NCBI GenBank assembly: GCA_025457865.1
Contig: JALOTP010000010.1
Coordinates: forward strand, 1 to 45,675
Reading direction: 5' to 3'
Source: Thermoplasmatota archaeon
Lineage (GTDB): Archaea > Thermoplasmatota > Penumbrarchaeia > Penumbrarchaeales > Penumbrarchaeaceae
Length of the DNA stretch: 45,675 nt
Under the pieces are notes generated by a model. The model did not search any database. It was not told the DNA's origin and saw only the letters and a program-made list of their open reading frames with translations. The position numbers and the translations under genes are program-made. Positions 32,360 to 41,742 of the stretch are shown here, in pieces (within the stretch, counting starts at the first letter, position 1; each line of letters starts with the position of its first letter).

Positions 32360-35300
32360 ATGAACAGAAAGGTGTCACTTGTAGCGCTGTTGGTCGTAAT
32401 CCTAATGGGAGCATCGCTTCTGCCGTTCTTGCCGGGCATTGGGGCAGAAGGAGAGGGTGAGGGAGAAGCCAAACCCCTGGCAGACGATTACTACGGAGAT
32501 TACTATGTTTACTCCGGGGATGAGGACTACATAACCGGGGAGTCCTGGAACATGTACGGCAGCATCTATGTCTACGGGATCCTCCACATATCCGAGACCA
32601 GCCTCTTCTTCGGAGGAGCAGATGATGGTTATGGTGACGGGGAACTCGGTATCTACGTTTACTCCGGGGCCGAGCTCTACGTGGACAAATGCAACTTCAC
32701 AGCCAAGGACCAGACCACCCCCGTATCAAGGCCAGGGATCGTAGCATGGAACCACTGGTGGGGAACTTGCTGGCATTTCCAGATATTCGGGAAGGCCAAC
32801 ATAACGAACTCCGATCTGAGCTATATGTGGGGGGACGGTGGCAGTTCATTGGGTAACTTTGACGGCGGTATCCAGTGCTATTCCAATGACATCTACATCT
32901 ACAACTGTTACCTCTATAATAACGAGAACGCAGGCATTTCGACGATAAGCGACCCATCCGGTTCATCCACCACCGGCGGGTTCGACCCAGTCGTTGACAA
33001 GTGTGTCATATCCAACAGCTCCGGTTGGGGCATTGCCGCTGGAGGGTCCGGGGCCCAACCTAAGGTCACCAACACCACAATCATTGGCAGCGGCTACAGG
33101 GGCGGCCAGTACTTCTATGGGGCTACGGGAATCATTGACCAATGCAAATTCCTCAATACCAAGCGCGAGTTCGGTTTCACCTTCGATCCAATTGTCAGCG
33201 GGACCATGACCATCACCAACACCACCTTCAGCGGAAACAGGGATGGCTATTCCTCAAGGAGGACCGGGACGATCAACCTGGTGAACTGCCACCTTGACAA
33301 TAACAGAAGGTGGGGCCTCGAACTTGCCCATGACACGGGTGCAAGCTACATGCAGACCGTTTATATGACCGGCGGGACCGCGAACGGGAACGGGATGCAC
33401 GGTGTCAGCACCAACCTGACGCCGACCACGGCAACTTTGCAGAACGTGGAAATTGCCAATAACAAGGTGAACGGGGTCAATGTCATAGATCCATCCAATA
33501 CGGTCGATCTAATGAATTGCAGGATATTTGACAATAAGAATGTGGGTGTGAAGTACGATAAGACGGTCGGGTCCATAAAGAACTGTGAGATCTCCCGAAA
33601 CACTGTTGGGAACATCCTCATTCTGAACGCGACGAACATACCGGTCCAACAGAACACCATCAATGGTCCATCACCCTACGGGATAAGACCGGTCGCGTGC
33701 CAACCCGCGATAGTTGGGAACAGCTTTATCAGGAACGATATCGGATTGCTACTTGAGGATGGGGCCACACCGGGAACCGTCTCAGGTAACACCTATGACA
33801 ACAACAGGGTCGGTGTCATGGTCCAGGCCGATGCCATAATCATGTCCTCCGAGACCTTCACTAAGAACACACAGGCCGGAATATCCCTGGAGGATGTCGA
33901 GGGGTTCGATCTGAGCGGTGCCACCTTTACAAATGATATTGTCGCAATATCGGTCTCGGGCGGGGGATTTATGACCTTAGGGGGAATGGCCATATCGGGA
34001 GCGACCGGGGCGGCCATATCCGCGACCAACAGGGCCAACATATCGGTCATGGGATGTGATATGAGCGGCAATACCAGGGACTTCAAGCTCGATATAGAAT
34101 CCCAGTGCCGTGTCTATTCGGTCGGGTCTCCCTCCAACAAGGTCCAGATAATGGACTCCAGGTCCGAGTTCTGGCACTTCTGGAACGTAGCAGTGAACGC
34201 TCACGACAACCAGACCTTGTTCCCTGTTTCCAACGCCAACATGATGGTCTATGGTTCGGCCGGTGAGCTGCTCCTCAGCCAGAAGACGTTCTTCGACGGC
34301 AGTGCGAGCGGGGATGTGCTGGAGTATTACATCCGCGGCTCCCAGACGACCTACTTCACCCCTGTCAACATAACCGTTTCCAAGGTCGGTTACATTCCAT
34401 ACTGGGGCGGTTTCGAACCATTGGACCAGGACATCTACCGTGAGATCAACCTCTCTATCAATAAAGCTCCGGAATTCCCGGAACCCTGGGAATATTCGCC
34501 TGACGAGACCCATAACAACAGGCCGACGCTCAGGTGGAACGCATCCACGGATTGGAACCTGGACATCATAAATTACAAGGTGAACGTCTATCAGGATGAG
34601 CTCTATTCATCCAATCATGTTGTGATAGATGCTATTAACAGGTTACCGCAGTACACTTTTACAAAGAACCTCAGGTACAACAAGGAATACTTCGTTGAGA
34701 TAGAGACCTACGACCCGTGGGGATTGAACGACACCCGTGTCTTCAGCTTCAGGACCATCAATACGAAGCCGACGACCCCCATACTGGCCTTCGAGATGTC
34801 CCCGGTCTCCTCCAAGGACGATATCGTGGTCCTTGTGAAGGTGAACGCCTCGGATGTGGATGTTGACCCCATCGATGATATAAGCTATCTTGTCGAGTGG
34901 GAGGTCTTCCGCAGCGGTTCCTGGGTCCTAGTGAGCTCCGGGATAGATGCTTTCATGCTGTCCTCCAACGAGACAAACGAGGGGGACCGCATCAGGGTCC
35001 GCGTGAAGGCCTTCGATGGGATAGAGTACGGCCAGGAAGTTAGCATGGAGGTGCTCGTCCTGAACTTCGCGCCAAAGCTCCTTGATGAAAGCGTTGACCT
35101 GACCATAAACGAGGACGAGATAGCCCTTAACCTTGTCTCCCTTGACGAGTTCTTCTTCGACCAGGACCTAGACGACCTCACCTACAGCATCTTCTTCCAG
35201 AGGCATGTTCTGGCAGAGATAGAGCCAGTATCCAACAATCTCACCCTCACACCCCTCCCAGATTGGTTCGGGACGGACTACATATTGGTCGAAGCATTGG

Positions 35301-36517
35301 ACGGGAAGCATTCGAGCGAAGACCTCTCCAAGCTCAGGATAAACATTACGGTAAAGGGGATCAACGATGCCCCAGTCATTACCCTGCTCAATGAAAAACC
35401 TGTCCGCCCGGGGATACCGGTCACAGTACAGTTCCAGCAGGGGTCATGGGCCGTCGTCGCTCTTTCCACCTTCGATGCCGATGAGATCTACGGTGATAAT
35501 AAGTTCACCTTCTCCACAGACTTCAGGGAGGTGGTTGGGAACGATGTGGTCAAGGCCGAGGACCTACAGTTCCAGACCAAGACCGGTGCCTTCAAGGTCT
35601 TCCTTACGAACCCTCTGGTCGGTGAACATACCTTCAACATAACCGTGACCGACGGCAACGAAGCGAGCTCCAGTGCGCTCGTCCATCTCATCGTTGAGAA
35701 CATCAACGAAGCCCCGACGAAACCGGCCTTCAAGCTACCCGAGGGCGATACCGCAGAGATAGACGAGGGCGATACGATATCCTTCACCATTGACGAAGCC
35801 GACGACCCGGACCTCCATATACCGAATTCCAAGGAGAGGATATATTACGACTGGACCTTCGGTGAGCTCGATACGAACCTCCAAGAGATATGGATAAGGG
35901 ACCAGGGGACGTCAGTTGAGCATCAGTTCATCAATTCCGGGCCTTATACCATCAAGGTCAGGGCAAGGGACTCGCTGGGTCAGACCGCAGAGTCGGAGAA
36001 GAAGATGACGATAACGGTCAACAAGGAAATAATCGAAACCCCCGAAACAAAGGACGATAAACCTTTCCTTCAGGAGTACGGTATGATCCTCATCCTCGTG
36101 CTGGTCGTCCTCCTCGTCATCATCCTTCTCGTGTTCATATTCACGAGGAAAGAACCGCTCGCCGAGGTCGCAGATAAGCAGGAGAAGGAGCATGAGGAGC
36201 TCGTCGCCAAGCAGCAACAGGATGCCCTTGCGGCACAGGAGAAGCTACAAGCCCTCCTCGGAGGTGTTGCCATGGCCGGTGCAACAGGTCCCGCCCTACC
36301 GGCCGCTCCGGACGGTTCCGGGCTCCAGGCCCTCCCGGCAGCGACCATGCCCGAAGGTGCATCTCCGGAACCTGCATTGGATACGGTCCCCTTCCAGGCA
36401 CCACCGGTTCCCGAATCACAACCAGTAGCTGCACCGGGACCGATCGTCGGTCAGGTCCCCGAGTCACAACCGCCTATGGCGCCTGACCAGACCTATCTGC
36501 CACCGCCCACCCAGTGA
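32360..36517 (+). CDS. Giant surface protein: beta-helix, cadherin/Ig-like domains, anchor and Pro-rich cytoplasmic tail
   Basis: A 1385-residue exported protein. A signal peptide (VSLVALLVVILMGASLLPFL) is followed by an acidic, Tyr-rich segment and about 600 residues of parallel beta-helix (CVISNSSGWGIAAGGSG, NVEIANNKVNGVNVIDPSNT, CDMSGNTRDFKLD and many like them). Fibronectin/cadherin-like domains (LRWNASTDWNLDIINYKV, NITVKGINDAPVITLL, VENINEAPTKPAF), a PKD-like domain and one helix (MILILVLVVLLVIILLVFIF) follow. The ~120-residue tail starts with a charged helix (KQEKEHEELVAKQQQDAL) and ends in a Pro/Ala/Gln-rich stretch. AGGTGG lies about 6 nt upstream of the ATG at 32360. No enzymatic motif is seen; it could bind carbohydrate or form a cell-surface filament. 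Confidence 0.85.
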   Translation: MNRKVSLVALLVVILMGASLLPFLPGIGAEGEGEGEAKPLADDYYGDYYVYSGDEDYITGESWNMYGSIYVYGILHISETSLFFGGADDGYGDGELGIYVYSGAELYVDKCNFTAKDQTTPVSRPGIVAWNHWWGTCWHFQIFGKANITNSDLSYMWGDGGSSLGNFDGGIQCYSNDIYIYNCYLYNNENAGISTISDPSGSSTTGGFDPVVDKCVISNSSGWGIAAGGSGAQPKVTNTTIIGSGYRGGQYFYGATGIIDQCKFLNTKREFGFTFDPIVSGTMTITNTTFSGNRDGYSSRRTGTINLVNCHLDNNRRWGLELAHDTGASYMQTVYMTGGTANGNGMHGVSTNLTPTTATLQNVEIANNKVNGVNVIDPSNTVDLMNCRIFDNKNVGVKYDKTVGSIKNCEISRNTVGNILILNATNIPVQQNTINGPSPYGIRPVACQPAIVGNSFIRNDIGLLLEDGATPGTVSGNTYDNNRVGVMVQADAIIMSSETFTKNTQAGISLEDVEGFDLSGATFTNDIVAISVSGGGFMTLGGMAISGATGAAISATNRANISVMGCDMSGNTRDFKLDIESQCRVYSVGSPSNKVQIMDSRSEFWHFWNVAVNAHDNQTLFPVSNANMMVYGSAGELLLSQKTFFDGSASGDVLEYYIRGSQTTYFTPVNITVSKVGYIPYWGGFEPLDQDIYREINLSINKAPEFPEPWEYSPDETHNNRPTLRWNASTDWNLDIINYKVNVYQDELYSSNHVVIDAINRLPQYTFTKNLRYNKEYFVEIETYDPWGLNDTRVFSFRTINTKPTTPILAFEMSPVSSKDDIVVLVKVNASDVDVDPIDDISYLVEWEVFRSGSWVLVSSGIDAFMLSSNETNEGDRIRVRVKAFDGIEYGQEVSMEVLVLNFAPKLLDESVDLTINEDEIALNLVSLDEFFFDQDLDDLTYSIFFQRHVLAEIEPVSNNLTLTPLPDWFGTDYILVEALDGKHSSEDLSKLRINITVKGINDAPVITLLNEKPVRPGIPVTVQFQQGSWAVVALSTFDADEIYGDNKFTFSTDFREVVGNDVVKAEDLQFQTKTGAFKVFLTNPLVGEHTFNITVTDGNEASSSALVHLIVENINEAPTKPAFKLPEGDTAEIDEGDTISFTIDEADDPDLHIPNSKERIYYDWTFGELDTNLQEIWIRDQGTSVEHQFINSGPYTIKVRARDSLGQTAESEKKMTITVNKEIIETPETKDDKPFLQEYGMILILVLVVLLVIILLVFIFTRKEPLAEVADKQEKEHEELVAKQQQDALAAQEKLQALLGGVAMAGATGPALPAAPDGSGLQALPAATMPEGASPEPALDTVPFQAPPVPESQPVAAPGPIVGQVPESQPPMAPDQTYLPPPTQ

Positions 36518-36578
36518 GCACGGTGATCATAGGTTTGAGCATAGGACCTCATCGGTCAGCCTGGGCTAGGGATTGGGT

Positions 36579-37370
36579 TCATTCAAGGTGGATGCAATCC
36601 CCTGCTGAGACCAAGGAGATCCCGTCATCGGTCCTTACAAGTAGGGCACCCGTTCGGTCCACTCCCAATGCCGTTCCCTCTACTGTGGTGGTGCCAATAT
36701 CTATCATGACCCTTCGCTTCAGGGTGGAGGACCGTTCAGACCATTCATCGAGAAGAGCATCGGTCCCTCCTTCGAGGAACATCGAATAATGGAGGTCCAT
36801 GAAGTACAAGAGGTTCCTAAGTAGCTCCTCCATATCGACCTCATGTCCGGTCACGTCATGGAGCGTGGTGGCCGTAGAGGACAGCTCATTTGGAAGGTCC
36901 GATACCCTGGAATTGACGTTCATCCCTATACCTGCAATAACACTGTCCAATCTACCCTTGGAAGAGGCCGAAAGGGACAATATCCCGCACACCTTCTTTC
37001 CATTCACAAGGACATCGTTCGGCCATTTGACCAGAGCATTGACCTTGGTGGTGCATCCTATTGCCTTGGCCGCGGAAAGTCCGAAAACGAGGGGTAGAGG
37101 TGAGATGAGTTCGGGTGCTATCTTTGGCCTCAGGACCACAGACAGGTACAACCCTCCGATGGGCGAAGAGAACGAGCGTCCCATCCTGCCGGCCCCTTCG
37201 GTCTGGGCCTTTGCTATGACCACAGTCCCATCAATGCATCCCTTGGAAGCAAGCTCCTTGGCAAGCCGATTGGTGGATGGAAGAACGTCAAAGACCTCCA
37301 GATGCCTCCCTATGGTCCTCGTCGTCAGGCCGTCCAGAATGGACGACCATTTACCATCAACGACCGGCAT
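36579..37370 (-). CDS. birA: Biotin--protein ligase (BirA), catalytic domain only
   Basis: A 263-residue biotin-protein ligase, which activates biotin with ATP and attaches it to carboxylase carrier proteins. Visible motifs are FDVLPSTNRLAKELA, the biotinyl-AMP loop GAGRMGRSFSSPIGGLYLSV (59-78), VKWPNDVLVNGKKVCGIL and IAGIGMNVN. A C-terminal SH3-like domain (RVMIDIGTTTVEGTALGV) is present. The N-terminal DNA-binding domain of E. coli BirA is missing, so it is not a repressor. It lies 26 bp downstream of the CBS gene on the same strand. No biotin carrier is in the window. Confidence 0.94.
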   Translation of the reverse strand: MPVVDGKWSSILDGLTTRTIGRHLEVFDVLPSTNRLAKELASKGCIDGTVVIAKAQTEGAGRMGRSFSSPIGGLYLSVVLRPKIAPELISPLPLVFGLSAAKAIGCTTKVNALVKWPNDVLVNGKKVCGILSLSASSKGRLDSVIAGIGMNVNSRVSDLPNELSSTATTLHDVTGHEVDMEELLRNLLYFMDLHYSMFLEGGTDALLDEWSERSSTLKRRVMIDIGTTTVEGTALGVDRTGALLVRTDDGISLVSAGDCIHLE

Positions 37371-37396
37371 AGGGACTTCAACCCCTCTGTGCTAGC

Positions 37397-38236
37397 TCAA
37401 TCCAAGAGGGCTCTGAGCAGGTCCATGTCGTAAAGCATGTTCATTATGTTGTCATCCTTGTCCACGATCGGTACCTGGTCGAAATCATTGACCCTCATGA
37501 CCCTTGCACCTTCGTGCGCTGGGGTCCTCCTATAAAGCGTCGATAGCTCCTTGGTCATGAACTTGGAAACAGGGTCAGATGGCAGCTGGATCTTGGCCTC
37601 CTGGTAGTAGAGGTTCATCACGTTCCTCAAGCCCTCCCAGGTCCAGGCGTCCTCATCCTCGGAGATGCCCAGGGTCGTGAGGCTTATGTTCTCTCCCAGG
37701 TACTTCAGATCGAACAGGTCCCTGTCCGTGATGAGACCGCAGAGCCTGCCCTCTTTGTCAAGTACGGGCATAGCATAGACCTTTGAGAGGTTCATCATCT
37801 GGGCGGCCACATTGGCCGGTGTCCCTGCGTAGATGTAGGTCGGTTGGGACCTCAGGTATTCCTCGACGGGTTTCTCGACCTTGTTCTTCTCTATGACCTT
37901 AAGGAGGTCCGTCGGTGTGAGGAGGCCGACCAGTTTCCCCTTCTTCACTACCGGTATCCTTCTCTGGTTCTCCTCGAACATGAGCCTGGCGGCCTTCTCC
38001 ACGGGGGTCGAGGCGGATACCGTGGGGGTATCCCAGTTCATTATCACGGCGACCTGCTGCTCTCCAGGGTTCTGGAAGATATCCTTCCTAGTGATCGTCC
38101 CCAGGACCTTACCACCATTGTCGATGACCGGCATTCCGGTCCTCTTGTTCCTTATGAGCGCGGAAAGGACATCCTCCCTGGTGGCTGGTAGCTCAACAAA
38201 TACCGGTTTTCTGACCATTATCTCTGATACGTTCAT
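37397..38236 (-). CDS. Four-CBS-domain protein
   Basis: A 279-residue protein made of four CBS motifs, hence two Bateman modules, without another domain. CBS cores are seen at TREDVLSALIRNKRTGMPVIDNGGKVLGTITRKD, STPVEKAARLMFEENQRRIPVVKKGKLVGLLTPTD, TPANVAAQMMNLSKVYAMPVLDKEG (each quoted partly from a longer block) and TPAHEGARVMRVNDFDQVPIV. CBS pairs usually bind adenosyl ligands such as AMP, ATP or SAM. GGTGG lies about 9 nt upstream of the ATG and CTTTAATAATATGG is the likely TATA. It is followed by birA and probably co-transcribed. The regulated partner is unknown. Confidence 0.9.
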   Translation of the reverse strand: MNVSEIMVRKPVFVELPATREDVLSALIRNKRTGMPVIDNGGKVLGTITRKDIFQNPGEQQVAVIMNWDTPTVSASTPVEKAARLMFEENQRRIPVVKKGKLVGLLTPTDLLKVIEKNKVEKPVEEYLRSQPTYIYAGTPANVAAQMMNLSKVYAMPVLDKEGRLCGLITDRDLFDLKYLGENISLTTLGISEDEDAWTWEGLRNVMNLYYQEAKIQLPSDPVSKFMTKELSTLYRRTPAHEGARVMRVNDFDQVPIVDKDDNIMNMLYDMDLLRALLD

Positions 38237-38319
38237 TTGTATTCCACCGGGGGGATGTGGGGGGGAAATATGGCCATATTATTAAAGTCTTTTGAGGAGA
38301 ACCTTTCGGCTTGGGACCA

Positions 38320-39408
38320 TCACCAGATGACACGGTCCTGGCCAGAGAACCGGACCACCCAGGACCAGGGGTCGGACCTGCATCCCTTCTTGGGTCCATG
38401 CAATACCATCAAGGAAGCACGTGTCCCTGTCGATAGCCATTCACTGCTTCCCCATTCCCCTATCCCTTCCACCATGCATTTGAGCCTTGTCCCTGTGAGA
38501 GACCGACCGGCGGCCATATCAAGGACCAATTTGGAAGCATCTGTCCCGGAGAACCCGGCCCTATGAAGGAGCGACCAGGCGCACTCCATATCCCTGAAGA
38601 TATCCTGCCTGACCGTCATCGCATTGTCGGTACCCAGTCCCAGCGCCAGACCCGCTTCCAGCATCCCTTTGAGGTCTAGGGGGAGCCCGAAGGCAAGGGA
38701 TGCTCTGGGGCAGACGGCCACCGGTATGTCGGCATCGGCGAGGTCCCTCCAATCGTTCCTGGTGCCGGAGACCATGTGGACGACCAGTTCAGGGTCCAGG
38801 TCAAGTATGTCCCCAACTTCCTCCCTGTAGAGCTCAGATGCATGGAGGGCGAACGGTATGCCCCGCTCCCGTGCAGCTTTCCTTAGCCCTTCGCCGCAGC
38901 TCTCGAGGGAAGGCATACCCAGTCCCTGGGCTATGTCAAGCAGGGGTCCTGTTCCCTCCTCTGGTACAGGCCTTCCGAACCCCAGGACCCTGGTAGTTGA
39001 ATGTCTGGAAGCCTCAAGGAGGGCCTTCATACCCCTTACCCCGCCCTCCCTGAAATCGATGACCGTGTCAACACCGGGGGAGACCTCATCAAGGGCCGCC
39101 CTGATCGAGCCTATGAGCGAAACATCATCTAGGCCCTCCAGGAACCTGTGCTTGGTACCGCCAGGGAAGAAAGCCTCTTTGATGGAAACCGGCAGGTCCC
39201 CTCTGGCATCATGGTCGCCCAGATGGGAGTGCATGTCCAAGAGGCCGGGGACGATGAGACCCTCGACCAGGGTGAGACCGTCCACAGGTTCCTCAAGCTC
39301 TTCCAGAGCCACATTGGTTATGGCCCCGTCGATGACGGTTATGGAGCCTTCGACGGTCCCCTCAGGAAAGAGGATATCGCCCCTTAACAGATATTGTCCC
39401 TGCCGCAT
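38320..39408 (-). CDS. Amidohydrolase superfamily protein (deaminase/hydrolase type)
   Basis: A 362-residue metal-dependent hydrolase. The composite-domain start (GQYLLRGDILFPEGTVEGSI) precedes VPGLLDMHSHLGDH with the HxH metal pair, FALHASE and ELVVHMVSGT with further His ligands, and GLGTDNAM with the catalytic Asp, the arrangement of the ATZ/TRZ-cytosine-deaminase-like group. GATAAATAGG (about 39428-39438) lies some 26 bp upstream of the ATG, so the transcript is probably leaderless. It is divergent from the glycan cluster. The substrate is not clear; it is not an obvious HutI. Confidence 0.88.
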   Translation of the reverse strand: MRQGQYLLRGDILFPEGTVEGSITVIDGAITNVALEELEEPVDGLTLVEGLIVPGLLDMHSHLGDHDARGDLPVSIKEAFFPGGTKHRFLEGLDDVSLIGSIRAALDEVSPGVDTVIDFREGGVRGMKALLEASRHSTTRVLGFGRPVPEEGTGPLLDIAQGLGMPSLESCGEGLRKAARERGIPFALHASELYREEVGDILDLDPELVVHMVSGTRNDWRDLADADIPVAVCPRASLAFGLPLDLKGMLEAGLALGLGTDNAMTVRQDIFRDMECAWSLLHRAGFSGTDASKLVLDMAAGRSLTGTRLKCMVEGIGEWGSSEWLSTGTRASLMVLHGPKKGCRSDPWSWVVRFSGQDRVIW

Positions 39409-39504
39409 CGAATGAGGATAGCGCTACCCCTATTTATCGGAGGACCCCACAGATAGGTCCAATCAATAGGATTATGTGGGGCTTTCGCCCATCACTTGAG
39501 AACG

Positions 39505-40419
39505 ATGAGGGTCCTCCATGTCAACAATCAGGCATCCGTCGGCTATCTCCTGTCCAGGGCCCAGAGGAAGCTCGGGCACAGGTCCGACCTGCTTTCGGTC
39601 CCGAACCCCAAGCAGAGGCCCCCTGACATAGGAGCTGGGAGCGTACCGTGGCTGTTCGCCGAGCTCCTGGCCAAGGCCCCCTCCTATGATATCATCCACG
39701 TACATGGCGGCATAGGCATATCCGGCTTGGGGCTATGGCCCTACCGGCTCGCCGGAAAGAGGTTCTTCTGCCATTATCATGGCTCCGAGCTCAGGGAGGG
39801 CAAACAGACGCTCTTCCATTCCCTTGCGGAAAGGCTTTTCATATCCACACCTGACCTGAAGCGGTTCTCGGGCAATGTCGGTGGGAGGGAGTTGGTCCAT
39901 ATCCCCAATCCCGTTCTCGTGGACAGAGTGACCCCGGTAGATTGGACAGGACGTTCTGGTGAGCTCGAGGGGGAAGGTCCTATGAGGATAGCCCATCTTC
40001 CATCGCTACGGAGGGTCAAAGGAACTGACAATGTGATCGCTGGTGTCAAGGAAGCATGCTCCAATGGTGCCAGGTTCGAGCTGGATGTCATAGAGGATGT
40101 GACCTTGGACGATGCCATGAAGAGGCTCTCAAAAGCCCACATCTGCATCGATTGGATGTCTGATGACTATGATATCCACGGAGTGGTCTCCGTGGAGGCC
40201 ATGGTAAGGGCCGTTCCGGTGGTATGCAATATTGACAGGTCCCTCTACCCAGATGACATACCGATAGTCGCTTCTAAACCATCCTCCTTGGCTAAGGTCC
40301 TTGCAGAGCTCTGGGACAAAAGGGCGGACCTGCCATCAATAGGAGAGCGTTCCAGGCGTTATGCCCTGGACCGCCATGACCCTGACAGGGTCGCTCAGCT
40401 CATGGAGAAGTATATCTAG
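39505..40419 (+). CDS. GT4-like glycosyltransferase (short)
   Basis: A 304-residue GT-B glycosyltransferase, shorter than the usual 350-400. The N-terminal domain (MRVLHVNNQASVGYLLSRAQRKLGH, YDIIHVHGGIG, FFCHYHGSELR) and C-terminal domain (MRIAHLPSLRRVKGTDNVIAGV, DYDIHGVVSVEAMVRAVPVVCN) are both present, so the shortness reflects reduced loops rather than truncation. The first gene of a rightward set of five involved in glycan building. The ATG at 39505 is chosen; an in-frame TTG at 39496 would add three residues. Donor and acceptor sugars are unknown. Confidence 0.85.
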   Translation: MRVLHVNNQASVGYLLSRAQRKLGHRSDLLSVPNPKQRPPDIGAGSVPWLFAELLAKAPSYDIIHVHGGIGISGLGLWPYRLAGKRFFCHYHGSELREGKQTLFHSLAERLFISTPDLKRFSGNVGGRELVHIPNPVLVDRVTPVDWTGRSGELEGEGPMRIAHLPSLRRVKGTDNVIAGVKEACSNGARFELDVIEDVTLDDAMKRLSKAHICIDWMSDDYDIHGVVSVEAMVRAVPVVCNIDRSLYPDDIPIVASKPSSLAKVLAELWDKRADLPSIGERSRRYALDRHDPDRVAQLMEKYI

Positions 40420-40449
40420 GCCCCGTTGGATTTAGGGTCAAGACCTCAA

Positions 40450-41157
40450 ATGGTGGCGCCGATGATATCAAGGAAGGCAATCATCAATAAGAACGTTGAA
40501 CTGGGGAATGGATGTACGGTGGAAGACCACGTCATCCTGGGCGCCCCGGTAAAAGGTGATGACCCATACCCCGTGACAGCGATCGGGGACGGTTCGATGA
40601 TCAGGTCCCATACGGTGATCTATTCCGGGAACAGGATAGGCAGGAACTTCCAGACGGGCAACAAGGCGAACATAAGGGAGACCAACGACATAGGGGACGA
40701 TGTATCCATAGGGACCCTCTCGGTCGTGGAGCATCATGTGACCATAGGCAACCGTGTCAGGGTCCACTCACAGGTCTTCATCCCCGAGTTCAGCGTCCTG
40801 GAGGACGGATGCTGGCTTGGCCCGGGCGTTGTTCTGACCAATGCCAGGTTCCCGAACACGGCCTACACGAAGGAGGAGCTGAAGGGGCCCAGGATCCGTA
40901 GTGGCGCAAGGATAGGGGCCAATTCTACGGTGCTCCCCGGTGTCACGGTAGGGCAGCTCGCCCTGGTGGGCGCCGGCTCGGTGGTGACCAGGGATGTCCT
41001 TGAGAGGGAGGTGGTGGCAGGGAACCCCGCAAGGAGGCTCGGATGGTCCTGCACCTGCGGGGTGCCTCTCGAGGGTGACGGCAAGGCGCTCGTGTGCAGG
41101 AAGTGCGGAGCTAGGTTCGATGAGGGAGAGCCCCCGAACCGGCTTGAAGTGGGGTGA
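40450..41157 (+). CDS. Hexapeptide-repeat acyltransferase with C-terminal zinc ribbon
   Basis: A 235-residue protein. The left-handed beta-helix runs from AIINKNVELGNGCTVEDHVILG through NVVEHHVTIGNRVRV-type turns to IGANSTVLPGVTVGQLALVGAGSVVTRDV and VVAGNPARRLG, as in sugar N-acyltransferases such as WbbJ/PglD relatives. The last ~45 residues form a zinc ribbon: CTCGVPL, then CRKCGARF. That addition is unusual. The start is 40450 or 40462 (GGTGGCG precedes the latter); TTG at 40426 is less likely. Genes before and after are close, with the HAD gene 6 bp downstream, so this is an operon. An amino sugar made by the DegT enzyme is a likely acceptor. Confidence 0.87.
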   Translation: MVAPMISRKAIINKNVELGNGCTVEDHVILGAPVKGDDPYPVTAIGDGSMIRSHTVIYSGNRIGRNFQTGNKANIRETNDIGDDVSIGTLSVVEHHVTIGNRVRVHSQVFIPEFSVLEDGCWLGPGVVLTNARFPNTAYTKEELKGPRIRSGARIGANSTVLPGVTVGQLALVGAGSVVTRDVLEREVVAGNPARRLGWSCTCGVPLEGDGKALVCRKCGARFDEGEPPNRLEVG

Positions 41158-41163
41158 GCTCTG

Positions 41164-41742
41164 ATGTGTCCTTTCGGTCCGGTCGAAAGGGCATTGAAGG
41201 AGAGCTCCCTGGTCATTTTCGACCTTGACGGGACACTATTCGACCTTGAGGTGGATTGGAAGGGGCTATTGAACGAGATGGCCATCATAGCCTACGAGAG
41301 CAGGCATGTTGGCCCCTTCAGGGACCTGGTCGAGGCATACGAATGGTGCAGAGGCCGGGAGAGGGCCAAAGAAAGGATGTTGCTGGTCCAGAGGGAGTAC
41401 GAGGGCAAGGACCTCAAGAAGGCCAGCAGGCTCCTGCCTGGCACCAAGGCCGCCAGATGGAGGCTCTCTAGGGGCAGGATGTGCTCCATCTTCAGCCTTA
41501 ACACCTCGGATACGGCGGATGGCCTTGTATCCTCCTGGGGATTCTATCCCATTGTGACCGTTGATAGGACCGACAGGTCGAAACCGGACCCCGAGGGTCT
41601 GATGAGGGCGATGAGCGCAAGGGGTGTCGGTCCTGACCGGACGGTATTCGTCGGCAATTCCGAAAGGGACAGGGAAGCGGCCCTCAGGGCAGGGGTCATG
41701 TTCATAGATGTGAAGGACATAAGGGAGGAATGGTTCGCATGA
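41164..41742 (+). CDS. HAD-superfamily hydrolase
   Basis: A 192-residue HAD phosphatase. Motif I is VIFDLDGTLFDLE (Asp20, Asp22), motif II LNTSDTADG, motif III the Lys in DRSKPDPEGL and motif IV FVGNSERDREAA with a GNSxxD arrangement. A short helical cap follows motif I. The product overlaps the DegT gene: its TGA (41740-41742) shares ATGA with the next start, so the two are translationally coupled. Within the sugar cluster it may dephosphorylate a sugar phosphate. Confidence 0.88.
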   Translation: MCPFGPVERALKESSLVIFDLDGTLFDLEVDWKGLLNEMAIIAYESRHVGPFRDLVEAYEWCRGRERAKERMLLVQREYEGKDLKKASRLLPGTKAARWRLSRGRMCSIFSLNTSDTADGLVSSWGFYPIVTVDRTDRSKPDPEGLMRAMSARGVGPDRTVFVGNSERDREAALRAGVMFIDVKDIREEWFA

